Shown piece after piece: positions 8,080 through 16,283 of a DNA stretch of 64,000 nt. A program made the translations under genes and the position numbers. The DNA comes from Actinomadura madurae (GTDB taxonomy: Bacteria; Actinomycetota; Actinomycetes; Streptosporangiales; Streptosporangiaceae). The first letter of the stretch is position 1. Every line of letters begins with the position of its first letter. The stretch covers positions 248,001 through 312,000 of the forward strand of contig NZ_FOVH01000005.1 in assembly GCF_900115095.1 (NCBI RefSeq), written 5' to 3'. The notes beneath the pieces were generated by a model that worked only from the letters and a program-made list of their open reading frames with translations, was not told where the DNA came from and made no database searches.

Positions 8080-9747
8080 ATGGCACTCGCCGACCACGAT
8101 GAAATCGACCATTCCGCCAAGGCGCCGCCGTTCCCGCCGGAGGCGGTCCGCCGCTACCGCGCGGCCGGCCTCTGGGAGGAGCTGACACTCGCGGAGCAGT
8201 TCCACGCCGCCGCGGTCCGGCACGCCGACCGGCCCGCCGTGGTCGCCTCCGAAGGGCGGCTGAGCTACCACGACCTGGACCGGCGCACCGATCTGTTGGC
8301 CGCGGGCCTGCACGCCGCCGGGCTGCGGCCCGGAGATCCGGTGCTGTTCCAGGTCACCAACCGGCTCCACACGATCCTCGCCTGGTACGGCGTGCTGAAG
8401 GCCGGGCTCGTCCCGGTGGCGACGCTCGCGCTGCACCGCAGGCACGAGCTCGGCCAGATCGCCGCCCGCACCGGGGCGCGCGCCCACCTCGTAGAGGTCG
8501 ATCCGGAGGACAGGTTCGACCTGGTCGCCCTGGCGGACGAGCTGCGGCGCGACGCGCCGGCACCGCGGCACGTGATCACTGCGGGCGCGGCGGAGGACCG
8601 GCCCGGCTGCCTGCGGCTCGAAGACCTCGGCGCGGACACCGACCCGGCCGAGGCCCGCCGCCTGGTCGAGCGGATCCAGGACCGGCTCGACCCCGACGGC
8701 GTGGCAGTCTTCCAGCTGTCCGGCGGCACGACCGGCGTCCCCAAGGTGATCCCGCGCCGGCACGCCGAGTACTGGTACAACGCGGCCGCCTACGCCCGGT
8801 GCCTGGGGTGGGACGCCTCCAGCCGGGTCGGGCACATCATCCCGATCATCCACAACGCCGGAATCGTCTGCGGCCTGCACGCGGCGCACGGTGTGGGCGC
8901 CCGCCTGATCCTCGGCTCGCCGAACCCGGGACGGTCCCTGCCACTGCTGGCCAGGGAAGGCGTCACCGACCTGGTCATCGGGCACGGTCACTTCCAGGAC
9001 GTCGCCGACCAGGGCATGGGGGCGCTGGCCCCCACCCTGAAGCGCGCGATCCTGTCCGGCGCCAAGATCCCGCCGCGGCTGATCGAGCACATCGAGCGGC
9101 TCGGCGTCTGGCCCGGCCAGCTGTTCGGCATGGCCGAGGGCTTCTTCGCCGTCACCGGGCCGGGCACCCCGCGCGAGGCGCGGGCGCAGACGGTGGGCGA
9201 GAAGTTGTCGCCCCTGGACGAGTTCGTGATCCTCGAACCCGGCACCGAGAACCCCGTCCCCGACGGGGTCACCGGCGAGCTGTGCTGCCGCGGCCCGTAC
9301 ACCATCCCCGGCTACTACGACGCTCCTTCGCACAACGCCGGAGCGTTCACCTCGGACGGCTTCTACCGCACCGGCGACCTGGCCTCGGTGCGGGTCTTCG
9401 GGGGCAGGCGCTGCCTCTCGATCGACGGCCGCATCAAGGACCTGATCAACCGGGGCGGAGAGAAGATCAACGCGGAGGAGGTCGAGCTGCTCCTGCTCCA
9501 CCACCCCGGCATCGCCGAGGCCGCGCTGGTCGCCATGCCCGACCCGCGGCTGGGCGAGCGCGCCTGCGCCTTCCTCGTCCCCGCCGGCCCCGAGCTGACC
9601 ATGGAACAGGTCCAGCACCATCTCGACGGCCTCGGCGTCGCCAAGTACAAGTGGCCGGAACGGCTGGTCTGGGTCCCCGAACTGCCCCGCTCCAACGTCA
9701 ACAAGATTGACAAGAAGACCCTGCGCAGCTGGGCCCGGAACAGATGA
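8080..9747 (+). CDS. Aryl-AMP ligase (2,3-dihydroxybenzoate/salicylate-AMP ligase type)
   Basis: A 555-aa ANL-superfamily adenylating enzyme. Core motifs are the P-loop LSGGTTGVPKV (near residue 212), FGMAEGFF, the hinge YRTGDLA (near 428), DGRIKDLINRGGEKINAEEVE, and the C-terminal catalytic Lys in NKIDKK. It most resembles EntE/DhbE/SdgA-like stand-alone ligases. No carrier-protein or NRPS gene is nearby, so siderophore synthesis is unlikely and activation of an aromatic acid for catabolism fits the operon. The acyl-adenylate would be passed to CoA either by this enzyme or by a ligase encoded elsewhere. It is the last gene of the plus-strand operon, with a 3-nt gap to the monooxygenase. Confidence 0.85.
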   Translation: MALADHDEIDHSAKAPPFPPEAVRRYRAAGLWEELTLAEQFHAAAVRHADRPAVVASEGRLSYHDLDRRTDLLAAGLHAAGLRPGDPVLFQVTNRLHTILAWYGVLKAGLVPVATLALHRRHELGQIAARTGARAHLVEVDPEDRFDLVALADELRRDAPAPRHVITAGAAEDRPGCLRLEDLGADTDPAEARRLVERIQDRLDPDGVAVFQLSGGTTGVPKVIPRRHAEYWYNAAAYARCLGWDASSRVGHIIPIIHNAGIVCGLHAAHGVGARLILGSPNPGRSLPLLAREGVTDLVIGHGHFQDVADQGMGALAPTLKRAILSGAKIPPRLIEHIERLGVWPGQLFGMAEGFFAVTGPGTPREARAQTVGEKLSPLDEFVILEPGTENPVPDGVTGELCCRGPYTIPGYYDAPSHNAGAFTSDGFYRTGDLASVRVFGGRRCLSIDGRIKDLINRGGEKINAEEVELLLLHHPGIAEAALVAMPDPRLGERACAFLVPAGPELTMEQVQHHLDGLGVAKYKWPERLVWVPELPRSNVNKIDKKTLRSWARNR

Positions 9748-9859
9748 CCTCTCCAGCGGCACTGGGCCGAGGTCAGGGACCGAGCAGCCCGATCAGCGCG
9801 CCAACGTCCCGCAGCGCTGAGATGCTGCTGGAGCAAGGCACCACCCTCTGTGGCCTCGA

Positions 9860-11166
9860 CGATGTTCTGCTCCGTCGAGCCGGCCACCGCGTGGTGGCCG
9901 TGCCGCGACAGCGCCTCCGACAGATCGGAGTAGTAGCGGGTGATCTCATCCTGTGCGCGGCGCCACGCCTCGTCCCCGTCGTCGACGTGCTGGAGGCGCT
10001 CCTCGGCGCGGCGGGCGAGCCGCACGGCCGGGTCGGCGGCCACGGTCCGCCGGTGTCGGGGACCTCCACGGCACAGCCGAGCTGGAGCAGCCCCGTGGCT
10101 GCGAAGCGCTGCAGTTCGACGATCGCGGCGTCCCGGCGGTCGCCGGTCTCGGTGAGCTGCTCCTCACGCCCCTGCGCCTTGGCACGGGTCTCGCCCGCCC
10201 TGCGGTGCTCGCCGTCCAGGCGCCGGATCGCGGTCTCGAGTTCGGCGATGCGCTGCTTGGCGTCCTGCAGCCGGTCGCGCAGCTCGTCGACGGACGCCAG
10301 CAGATCCGGGATCGCCTTGCGTGCACGGGTACGCAGCAGGTCGGCCTGGCACGGATGACCCCGTCCGCCGACGAACCACGACCACAGACCCGACCAGCGC
10401 CCCTCCCCCAGCGCCAGCTTCTCCCCCGTCGCCGCGCTCACCGCGACCGGCTGATCGGTCTGCTCGTCCGGCACAGTGGCTCCGTCCGGCACAGCGTCCG
10501 CGACCTCCCACCGGGCGGCCAGCGCCAGCAGGTCCGCGACCCGCTCCGGCGGCAGCGCCCGCAGCGTGGCGGCGATGTCATGATGCTTGACGACCAGCTC
10601 GGACACGAACCTTTCCAGGTAGGCGATGAGCCGGTCCTTGTAGACCAGGAACGCCTCCTCATCGACGTCCTGGAGCTCGATGGTGCGTTGCAGCCCGCTC
10701 ATGAACGCACTCGCGTTCGCCGCGAGGCTGTCCGGCCGGTTCATCAGCTCCAGCAGCGGTTGTGCACCACGGCCGGATCGGGATACCCGGGCAGGTCCCT
10801 CAATGCGCGCAACCGCACCCGGATGTCCTCCAGAGCGACCGCCTGGAGTTCCCCGCGACGGCCGATCTCCTCCTCGTACACCTCCAAGGCCCGCTCGGCC
10901 GCCTCCCCCTCGCGGCTGAGCTGGTACAGGAAGCGGGCCCGGTAGAAGTCCTCCACCGTGGTGACCCGGCTTGTATCGGGGTCGGCACGCAGGTTCCCCC
11001 AGTCCGCCAGGCTGCCCAGCGCCTTGTCGACCGTTTTCTGCGGGACCGGGGCACCGCCGTCGCGGCGCAACGCCTCGGCCACGTCCTCGGGCCTCAGATG
11101 CACCACGAACCGGCGCTTGCTCTCCACGAAGACGCCCATGACCCGGTCCAGCTGCTCCATCACCAT
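9860..11166 (-). pseudogene. Decayed Wadjet-type locus: jetA (DUF2397/TIGR02677) head fused to jetC (TIGR02680) tail
   Basis: On the minus strand, 11166-10755 encodes the N-terminal part of a DUF2397 protein (FVESKRRFVVHLRPEDVAEA, then WGNLRADPD and TVEDFYRARFLYQL). The frame breaks near 10755: one base is missing before LLELMNRPDSLAAN. It resumes at 10744 through KDRLIAYLERFVSELVVK to AIPDLL (about 10297). Without a stop the frame then runs into a coiled-coil segment typical of the TIGR02680 SMC-like ATPase (RRLDGEHRRAGE, FAATGLLQL). It shifts again near 10040 and continues as VRLARRAEERL, VDDGDEAW and ALSRHGHHAVA, losing similarity near 9860. The end of jetA, all of jetB (DUF2398), the ATPase head of jetC and jetD (DUF2399) are missing. 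The locus is therefore dead: one large internal deletion plus at least two frameshifts. Family names are from recall. Confidence 0.72.
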
Positions 11167-11169
11167 CCT

Positions 11170-11614
11170 CGGTCGAATCGCGGCGGCATCCAGTATGCGA
11201 CCTCTCGCCACCGCCGCCGCCTTGAACGACCGAACACGCAGCGCTCTAGAACGCGCACGCAAAGCTAACGAACGGTGCGCCGCCCCGCGCAACGATCTTG
11301 AGACCGCCCGGCAGAGCCGACCGGCGCAGAGCTCGTCCTGCCCGCTCGACGGGCGGGTCACCCCACCATTGGCCCTCCGTACTTGCACGGCGATCGGATG
11401 AACCTCTGCGGGCGGAACACAAACCATGTTGGCTCGTTGTCAGCTCGGCGGTTCCGAAACGGATCGGCGCGGCTCCTGACCCCGTCGAAGGCGGCGAGGT
11501 GATCCTCTTCGGATGGGCCGAGGCAGGCCGCAGCGACGGATGTTTCCGATGCGACGCCTTCGGGCCGCTCAGATATCCACCCATGGAGGTGGCGGTGAGG
11601 TGAAGTCGGAGTGG
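11170..11614. other. Intergenic stretch, no gene recognised
   Basis: About 445 bp between the 5' end of the jet remnant and the stop of the DUF2306-like gene. Open frames exist on both strands but have no recognisable domain, no ribosome site and atypical composition. I see no hairpin with a T-run. It may hold the lost 5' end and promoter of the jet locus. Confidence 0.5.
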
Positions 11615-12106
11615 TCACGGCAGGGTCCCCTCGGAGGGAGCCGGACGGTGGCTCGGCCGTGACGGATATCTGTGCAGCGCCCGAAGCAGCAAGGGGAGGC
11701 CGATCGCGGCGGGCAGGAACCAGAAGGTGATCGGAGGCAGCAGCTTCCAAAGCGGTAGGCGGGGGCCGTTGTCGACGTAGAAGGCGGTCAGCAAGGTGAT
11801 GTAGGAGATTGCCATGGTGGTGATGTGGTGGCGCTGCCATCCGCGCCACCGCATCCGGCGTGCCGCGTACCCGACGCCTGCGGCGGCGAGCGCCAGGGCT
11901 CCGAGGATCAGCAGGTAGGCGGTGTGGGGGCGGGCGGCGGCGATGCCGGACGCGGTGACCGCGACGAGGACCAGGGCGCCGAGGTAGATCCTTCCGCGAC
12001 GCGGGTGCCGGCCCGGTCGTTTGGGGACGCGCATCGCGTCGATCCCGGTGATGACGGCGGTCAGCCCGGCCCCGATATGCACGATGATCACACCGTCCAG
12101 CAGCAT
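11615..12106 (-). CDS. DUF2306-like small membrane protein
   Basis: A 163-aa integral membrane protein with four to five hydrophobic segments (IIVHIGAGLTAVITG, GALVLVAVTASGIAAA, LLILGALALAAAGVGYA, ISYITLLTAFYV and a C-terminal one). Histidines in WQRHHITTMAISY and the Arg/Lys-rich loops resemble the DUF2306 family of four-helix membrane proteins. The start ATG 12106 lies 5 nt after the stop of the alpha/beta hydrolase, behind AAGGGTGAG, so it is the third gene of the arsR-hydrolase operon. Function is unknown; a redox or transport accessory role is speculation. Confidence 0.7.
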   Translation of the reverse strand: MLLDGVIIVHIGAGLTAVITGIDAMRVPKRPGRHPRRGRIYLGALVLVAVTASGIAAARPHTAYLLILGALALAAAGVGYAARRMRWRGWQRHHITTMAISYITLLTAFYVDNGPRLPLWKLLPPITFWFLPAAIGLPLLLRALHRYPSRPSHRPAPSEGTLP

Positions 12107-12111
12107 GGTTC

Positions 12112-13023
12112 TCACCCTTCGGCCCGGTCGGTCTGTGCGGTGAGGAACTCGGCCAGCAGGTCGGCGACCAGAGCGGGCCGTTCTTCCATCAGCAGGTGAC
12201 CGGCACCCGGCACGATCACCAGGCGTTCGGGGCGCCCTCGGGTGCCGGGGATGTCGCCGTGCAGCCGCTCGGCCCATTCGGGCGGGAAATGCACGTCCTC
12301 GGCACCCCAGACGATGAGTGTCGGGGTGTCGAATCGGCGGAGTGCGCCGAGCGCGGCGGCGGTGTGGGCCTGATTGGCGGGGTCGAGTTGGAGGCCCAGG
12401 AACCGGCGGGTCTTGGCGCGCCGGTGGGCCGTGGCGAGGTTGGCGGCGATGTAACCGTCGACCAGTTCGTCGGTGAGTGCGTCCGGATCGTGCACGGCCT
12501 TGCCTGAGGCCAGCGCCCATCGGAAGAGCGGTCGCCGCGACCATGCCCAGAGCACCGTGCGGCCGATGACGGGCAACTGGGTGGCCCGGACGAACGGCAG
12601 TTCTTCCGATGAGGGCCAGTTGTCGTAGGCTTCGGCGTCGGCCAGCACCAGCGCGGTGATCCGGTCCGGATGGTCCGCGGCCAGCAGCTGCGCGACCGCG
12701 CCGCCTTGGTCGTGGCCGACCATGGCCGCCTTGTCCAGGCCGAGTTCGTCCAGCAGTCCGAGCATCGCTGCGGCCTGGGACGGCAGCCGCCAGTCCGCGT
12801 CCGCCGGGGTCTCGGTGTCGCCCAGCCCGAGCAGGTCCGGCGCCACGCACCGGAACCGCCGACGCAACCGGGCGATGACACGCCGCCACACGAAGGACGA
12901 GAACGGGCAGCCGTGCAGCAGCACCACCGGCGGTCCGTCCCCCTCATCGAGGTAGGCGATGCGGTTCTCGCCGATCCGGGCGTGCCGTTTGGTCAGATCG
13001 TTCTGCTCATGTCCGGTCATCAC
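12112..13023 (-). CDS. Alpha/beta hydrolase, haloalkane dehalogenase/epoxide hydrolase type
   Basis: A 303-aa hydrolase. HGCP (residues 37-40) supplies the oxyanion hole. The nucleophile motif is GHDQGG with Asp105 instead of Ser, and the C-terminal His is in GAGHLLMEERP. An Asp nucleophile marks the haloalkane dehalogenase/epoxide hydrolase/fluoroacetate dehalogenase branch. There is no signal peptide, so it is cytosolic. The 5' end overlaps the upstream ArsR-type gene by 17 nt, so the two are co-transcribed and the hydrolase is probably controlled by that repressor. The second Met (13020) is an equally good start. Substrate unknown; halogenated or epoxide xenobiotics are typical for the family. 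Confidence 0.85.
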   Translation of the reverse strand: MMTGHEQNDLTKRHARIGENRIAYLDEGDGPPVVLLHGCPFSSFVWRRVIARLRRRFRCVAPDLLGLGDTETPADADWRLPSQAAAMLGLLDELGLDKAAMVGHDQGGAVAQLLAADHPDRITALVLADAEAYDNWPSSEELPFVRATQLPVIGRTVLWAWSRRPLFRWALASGKAVHDPDALTDELVDGYIAANLATAHRRAKTRRFLGLQLDPANQAHTAAALGALRRFDTPTLIVWGAEDVHFPPEWAERLHGDIPGTRGRPERLVIVPGAGHLLMEERPALVADLLAEFLTAQTDRAEG

Positions 13024-13423
13024 CGGCCACCGCCGTCTCCTCGGTCAGGCACAGGGCCAGGTCCAGGACTGCGGGGATGCACGGGTCGGCGATCGAATAG
13101 AAGATCCGGTTGCCGTCCCGGCGAGCCGCCACCATGCCTCGGTCGGTCAGCCGCTGCAGCTGGTTGGAGATCGCCTGGGGCCGCATCCCCACCTGCTCGG
13201 CCAGTTCCCCCACGGGCACCTCGCCGCCACGGTGCAGCGCGTGCAGCAACCGCAGGCGGGTGTCGTTGCCCAGCACCTTGAACAGCACCACCAGCTGCGA
13301 CGCTTGAAGCGGTGTCAGCAACGGCCGCTCGGCCAGGGGCGGCTTGCCCGCCCGCGCCGGTGGTGTCAGCGGACGCCCTGGTTCGTGTGCCGGCGGGCAG
13401 CACTCTCGAGCTTCATCCTGCAC
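13007..13423 (-). CDS. ArsR-family transcriptional regulator
   Basis: A 138-aa winged-helix repressor. Residues about 40-125 form the ArsR/SmtB fold: LVVLFKVLGNDTRLRLLHAL (helices 1-3), then VGELAEQVGMRPQAISNQLQ as the recognition region and the wing RRDGNRIFYSI. The N-terminus carries a Cys pair (ECCPP), and another Cys lies in DPCIPAVLDLALCL near the C-terminus. These could bind a thiophilic metal, but the helix-3 CxC site is absent. It heads an operon with a hydrolase and a membrane protein. The AT-rich segment just upstream, with ACAC/GTGT repeats, is a likely operator. The ligand is not clear from sequence. Confidence 0.85.
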   Translation of the reverse strand: MQDEARECCPPAHEPGRPLTPPARAGKPPLAERPLLTPLQASQLVVLFKVLGNDTRLRLLHALHRGGEVPVGELAEQVGMRPQAISNQLQRLTDRGMVAARRDGNRIFYSIADPCIPAVLDLALCLTEETAVAGDDRT

Positions 13424-13461
13424 AACCCCACTATCACACTATTTTGTGTAATTGTGTAGAG
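13424..13461 (-). promoter_or_regulatory. Probable operator/promoter of the arsR-hydrolase operon
   Basis: An unusually AT-rich stretch immediately upstream of the ArsR-type start. It contains ACAC-TATTTT-GTGT (an inverted repeat with 4-bp arms) and further TGTGTA/TACAC copies at 13446-13458. Autoregulation by the adjacent repressor is the natural reading. No exact site is proven. Confidence 0.4.
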
Positions 13462-13525
13462 CGACTCCGGGTGGTTCCCGGAGAGTGGACGGGCAGGGGC
13501 GCCGGAGTGGTGCGAGGATGCGGCC

Positions 13526-13685
13526 ATGGCTGACCTCCGCAAGCGTGAGCCCCAGGCGATCAAGGCACACTTGGCCACGGTGATACTGCACGGTGATCGC
13601 GTGGAGATACGCCGGAGAGGGTTGGCTCGCATGGCCAGCGATCGGCACACGGTGATCCCTCTGGCCGAGATCGTGCAGAGTCCGG
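13526..13685 (+). pseudogene. Truncated N-terminal fragment of a PH-like (DUF4429-type) protein
   Basis: About 53 codons from ATG 13526 encode KAHLATVILHGDRVEIRRR and HTVIPLAEIVQ, a strand pattern like the small actinobacterial PH-like/DUF4429 domain. At about 13685 the frame runs into sequence that is clearly the antisense of a truncated MFS gene, so the 3' part has been lost at a recombination junction. Family assignment is tentative. Confidence 0.4.
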
Positions 13686-13689
13686 CTGG

Positions 13690-13956
13690 CCCCGGGCCGC
13701 CGGTCATCAAGACGCGGGGGCCGTACCGGTCCAGCGCGCGGCCGACCGGGACACCGGCCAGCGCGGCGACTATGAGCGCGGCGGTGATGGTCGCGGTGGA
13801 CCAGCCGGTGTCGCGGGTGATGGCAGAGGCGAGGACGGGAAAGGCGTAGTACAGCACGCCCCAGCTGGTGATCTCGGTAACGCAGAGGGCGAGCAGCGGG
13901 ACGCGGGACACCGTGCCGGGGCCGGCGGCGGAGGTGTCCGCCGCCGGCCCCGGCAC
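13690..13956 (-). pseudogene. Truncated MFS transporter, N-terminal 89 codons only
   Basis: From GTG 13956 the minus strand encodes the start of a major-facilitator protein: a hydrophobic first helix (SRVPLLALCVTEITSWGVLY), a second (TATITAALIVAALAGVPVG) and the diagnostic loop motif GRALDRYGPR. Similarity stops at about 13690, where it abuts the PH-like fragment on the opposite strand. It starts 21 nt after the stop of the Cys-rich flavoprotein, so it was once the third gene of that operon, and export of an arsenical or other product has probably been lost. A full MFS protein needs about 400 residues. Confidence 0.65.
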
Positions 13957-13977
13957 GGGAATCAGGGCGTTGCCCCG

Positions 13978-15636
13978 TCAGGCACCGCTGTGTTCGGCCT
14001 CTCCGGAGTAGCCGTGCACGCGCCCGGTCGCGAACCCCACTCCGGCGGGTGCGCCGATGCCGATGCTGACCGGTTCGGGGGCCGCGGAGCCGCAGCATGA
14101 CCCGCCACCAGGCTCGGACTGGACGGCAGGGGCAGGCATCGCCTCGGTGTAGCACGATGTCCCGCAGCCGCCATCCTGGCTGGCTCCCGGCAGCAGGTCG
14201 TCGGTGACCAGGTCGGTGGAGCAGACACCGGTTTCGGGCAGGTCGAGCTGGACGGTGTCGGCGGCTTCACGGTCGCCGGCGAGCGCGGCGACGATGGAGC
14301 GGACCTGCTCGTACCCGGTGGCCATCAGGAACGTGGGGGCGCGCCCGTAGCTCTTCATCCCGGCCAGGTAGAACCCGGGCTCGGGGTGGGCGAGGTCGCG
14401 TTCGCCGTGAGGTGGGACCGTCCCGCAGCTGTGGAAGTTGGGGTCGATCATCGGAGCGAGCTTGGCCGGCGCCTCGGTGGCGGGGTCGAGGTCGACGCGG
14501 ACCTCGCGCAGCATGTCCAGGTCGGGACGGAATCCGGTGGCCGCGACGACGTTGTCGGCCGGGAGCGTCCGTGCGCCGTCCGGGGTGTCGCCGGTGACCT
14601 GGACGGGTCCGGCGGCGGGGCCGTCCTCGGGGACGGTGAAGCCGGTGATGGTGAAGCTGCGGACCAGGTCGATCTCGCCATCGTTCACCGCCTGCTTGAG
14701 ACGGGTCCCCAGGGCTCCGCGCGCGGGGAGGCCGTCGGCGTCTCCGCCGCCGTACAGCCGGGCCACCGATGCGCCCCGCACCGCCCAGGTGATGCGGGTT
14801 CCAGGCTCGCTCTTGGCGAGTTCGGCCAGCGCGAGCAGCGTGTTGGCCGCCGAGTGGCCCATCCCGACCACCAGGGTGCGGCGGCCGGCGAAGCGGTCCC
14901 GGTCGCGGTCCAGGACGTCCGGGAGCGGCCCGGTCAGGTACGGGGCGGCGTCCCGCTCGCCGGGCGCCAGGAGACCGGAATGCCCCAGCGGGTTGCCGCG
15001 GCCCCAGGACCCGGACGCGTCGATGACCGCTCGGGCGGTGATGTCGTGCACGGCTCCGTCCGGGCCGACCGCGCGGACCAGCAGCGGACGCTCCTGGCGG
15101 CCGACCGTCCTGGTGACGTCCATCCCCTGACGGGCGACGGCCACCACCCGGGTACCGGTGCGGATCCGCCCCGCCAGCGCGGGCACCTTCGCCAGCGGAG
15201 CCAGGTAGTCGCGCACCAGCTCGGCACCGGCCGGCAGCGCCTCGGCCTCGGGCAGGCGCCAGCCGGTCGGCTCCAGCAGCCGCCGGGCGGCGGCGTCGGT
15301 GTCGTACCGCCACGGCGAGAACAACCGGACGTGCCCCCATTCCGAGATCGCCGCGCCGACCTCGTCCCCGGCCTCCAGGACCAGGAAGTCCTGGTCGCGT
15401 TCGGCCAGATGCGCGGCCGCGGCCAACCCGACAGGCCCGGCTCCGATCACCACGACCGGCAGACCGTCCTGCTCACCCTCGGCGAGGCAGCCGCACCCGG
15501 CCTCGGCCTTGGCCTCCTGGACCGTCTTCTCGGGGTCCACGACCTGCTCGGCGTCGGTGCAGCAGGCCTCGACACCGCAACAGCTTGCTTCGCCGGCGGA
15601 CGCGGCGGGCGCCTGGTGTCCGGTGTTGTCGTTCAC
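13978..15636 (-). CDS. Cys-rich FAD-dependent oxidoreductase of an arsenic-type locus
   Basis: A 552-aa flavoprotein. Its FAD motif is VVVIGAGPVGLAAAAHLAE (near residue 62), followed by the second dinucleotide motif VVGMGHSAANTLLALAEL and the ATGF motif before the C-terminal domain. Both termini are Cys-rich extensions: CCGVEACC and AGCGC at the N-terminus, and GCGTSC and SCCG near the C-terminus. Such clusters commonly bind soft metals or arsenicals. The GTG start follows GAGGAG. It sits between a 50-aa gene and a truncated MFS gene, divergent from an ArsR with a CVCDL site, so a role in arsenic redox or methylarsenical metabolism is likely but inferred. ArsO-like monooxygenases are the nearest named relatives. 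Confidence 0.78.
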   Translation of the reverse strand: MNDNTGHQAPAASAGEASCCGVEACCTDAEQVVDPEKTVQEAKAEAGCGCLAEGEQDGLPVVVIGAGPVGLAAAAHLAERDQDFLVLEAGDEVGAAISEWGHVRLFSPWRYDTDAAARRLLEPTGWRLPEAEALPAGAELVRDYLAPLAKVPALAGRIRTGTRVVAVARQGMDVTRTVGRQERPLLVRAVGPDGAVHDITARAVIDASGSWGRGNPLGHSGLLAPGERDAAPYLTGPLPDVLDRDRDRFAGRRTLVVGMGHSAANTLLALAELAKSEPGTRITWAVRGASVARLYGGGDADGLPARGALGTRLKQAVNDGEIDLVRSFTITGFTVPEDGPAAGPVQVTGDTPDGARTLPADNVVAATGFRPDLDMLREVRVDLDPATEAPAKLAPMIDPNFHSCGTVPPHGERDLAHPEPGFYLAGMKSYGRAPTFLMATGYEQVRSIVAALAGDREAADTVQLDLPETGVCSTDLVTDDLLPGASQDGGCGTSCYTEAMPAPAVQSEPGGGSCCGSAAPEPVSIGIGAPAGVGFATGRVHGYSGEAEHSGA

Positions 15637-15684
15637 GATGGCTCCTCGGTGGTTCTGTGATGGATCTTGCCTCAGGTGAGGTGA

Positions 15685-15837
15685 TCAGGGGCGAGCGCGG
15701 TAGGCGGCGGTGGTGGTGCGGTCGACGTGCGCGGCCGAGCGGCACGCGGGAGTGCAGACCTCGCCGCGGGTCTCGCGGAAGGTGATGCGGGCGCCGTGGC
15801 GGCGGTGGGCGGCGATCCGGGCGAGCAGCGATTCCAT
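15685..15837 (-). CDS. Conserved-looking 50-aa Cys-containing peptide
   Basis: A short gene, ATG 15837 to TGA 15685, with a strong ribosome site (AAGGAG, 7 nt upstream). The peptide begins MESLLARIAAHRRHG, contains RITFRETRGEVCTPACRS and ends in AYRARP. The CTPAC pair could bind a metal or form a disulfide. Its start lies 13 nt from the first of two ArsR-type palindromes, making it the first gene of the minus-strand arsenic-type operon. I recall similar peptides next to actinobacterial redox/arsenic genes but cannot name a family. Function unknown. Confidence 0.65.
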   Translation of the reverse strand: MESLLARIAAHRRHGARITFRETRGEVCTPACRSAAHVDRTTTAAYRARP

Positions 15838-15850
15838 CTCGACTCCTTGT

Positions 15851-15923
15851 TTAGATGTCTGTCTAAGCAGGCGCCAGTTTGCATCACTGGGTAGATGGCC
15901 GTCAAATTAGATGTATGCCTAAG
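15851..15923. promoter_or_regulatory. Two matched palindromes in the divergent arsR promoter
   Basis: TTAGATGTCTGTCTAAG (15851-15867) and TTAGATGTATGCCTAAG (15907-15923) share 15 of 17 positions and are each an imperfect inverted repeat. One lies in front of the 50-aa gene; the other overlaps the start codon of the plus-strand arsR. Centre-to-centre spacing is 56 bp. This is the expected layout for ArsR-type repression in both directions. Confidence 0.65.
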
Positions 15924-16283
15924 TTGATGGAGATCGAGGATGTGTCCGCCACCGACGTCTGCTGCGCACCCCTGAGTGGCCCGATGCTGGACGAGGCAGA
16001 GGCAGTCGAGCTGGCGAAGGTGTTCAAGGCGTTGTCGGATCCGGTGCGGCTACGCCTGCTGAACATGATCGCCTCTGCGGACGGCGGCGAAGCCTGCGTG
16101 TGCGACTTGACGGGCGCGTTCGAGCTGACCGGACCGACGATCTCCCACCACCTGAAAGTGCTGCGCCAGGCCGGTTTGATCGATGGTGAGCGACGCGGCA
16201 CGTGGGTGTACTACCGCGCGGTGCCGGAGCGGCTGACACGCTTGTCGGGCTTGTTCGCCCTGCCCGCCCTGACACCGGCATAA
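15915..16283 (+). CDS. arsR: ArsR-family arsenic-type metalloregulator
   Basis: A 122-aa winged-helix repressor, counted from ATG 15915 (MPKLMEIED); an upstream in-frame Met at 15879 would place the second palindrome inside the coding region. The fold is typical: VFKALSDPVRLRLLNMI, then EACVCDLTGAFELTGPTISH and the wing DGERRGTWVYY. The CVCDL motif at the start of helix 3 is the classic As(III)/Sb(III) site, and an extra CC in DVCCAPL could supply the third thiolate. It is divergent from the 50-aa peptide and flavoprotein genes, which it probably represses through the paired palindromes. Confidence 0.88.
   Translation: MPKLMEIEDVSATDVCCAPLSGPMLDEAEAVELAKVFKALSDPVRLRLLNMIASADGGEACVCDLTGAFELTGPTISHHLKVLRQAGLIDGERRGTWVYYRAVPERLTRLSGLFALPALTPA

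Noticed and set aside
8080..9747. Siderophore or NRPS loading ligase
   Set aside because: No carrier protein, condensation domain or isochorismate genes are nearby; neighbours are catabolic.
9860..11166. Intact anti-plasmid defence system
   Set aside because: jetB, jetD and the ATPase head are missing and two frameshifts are present, so only a relic is supported.
14386..15660. 424-codon plus-strand frame opposite the Cys-rich flavoprotein
   Set aside because: The minus-strand flavoprotein has FAD motifs and a ribosome site. The plus frame is a GC-driven shadow.
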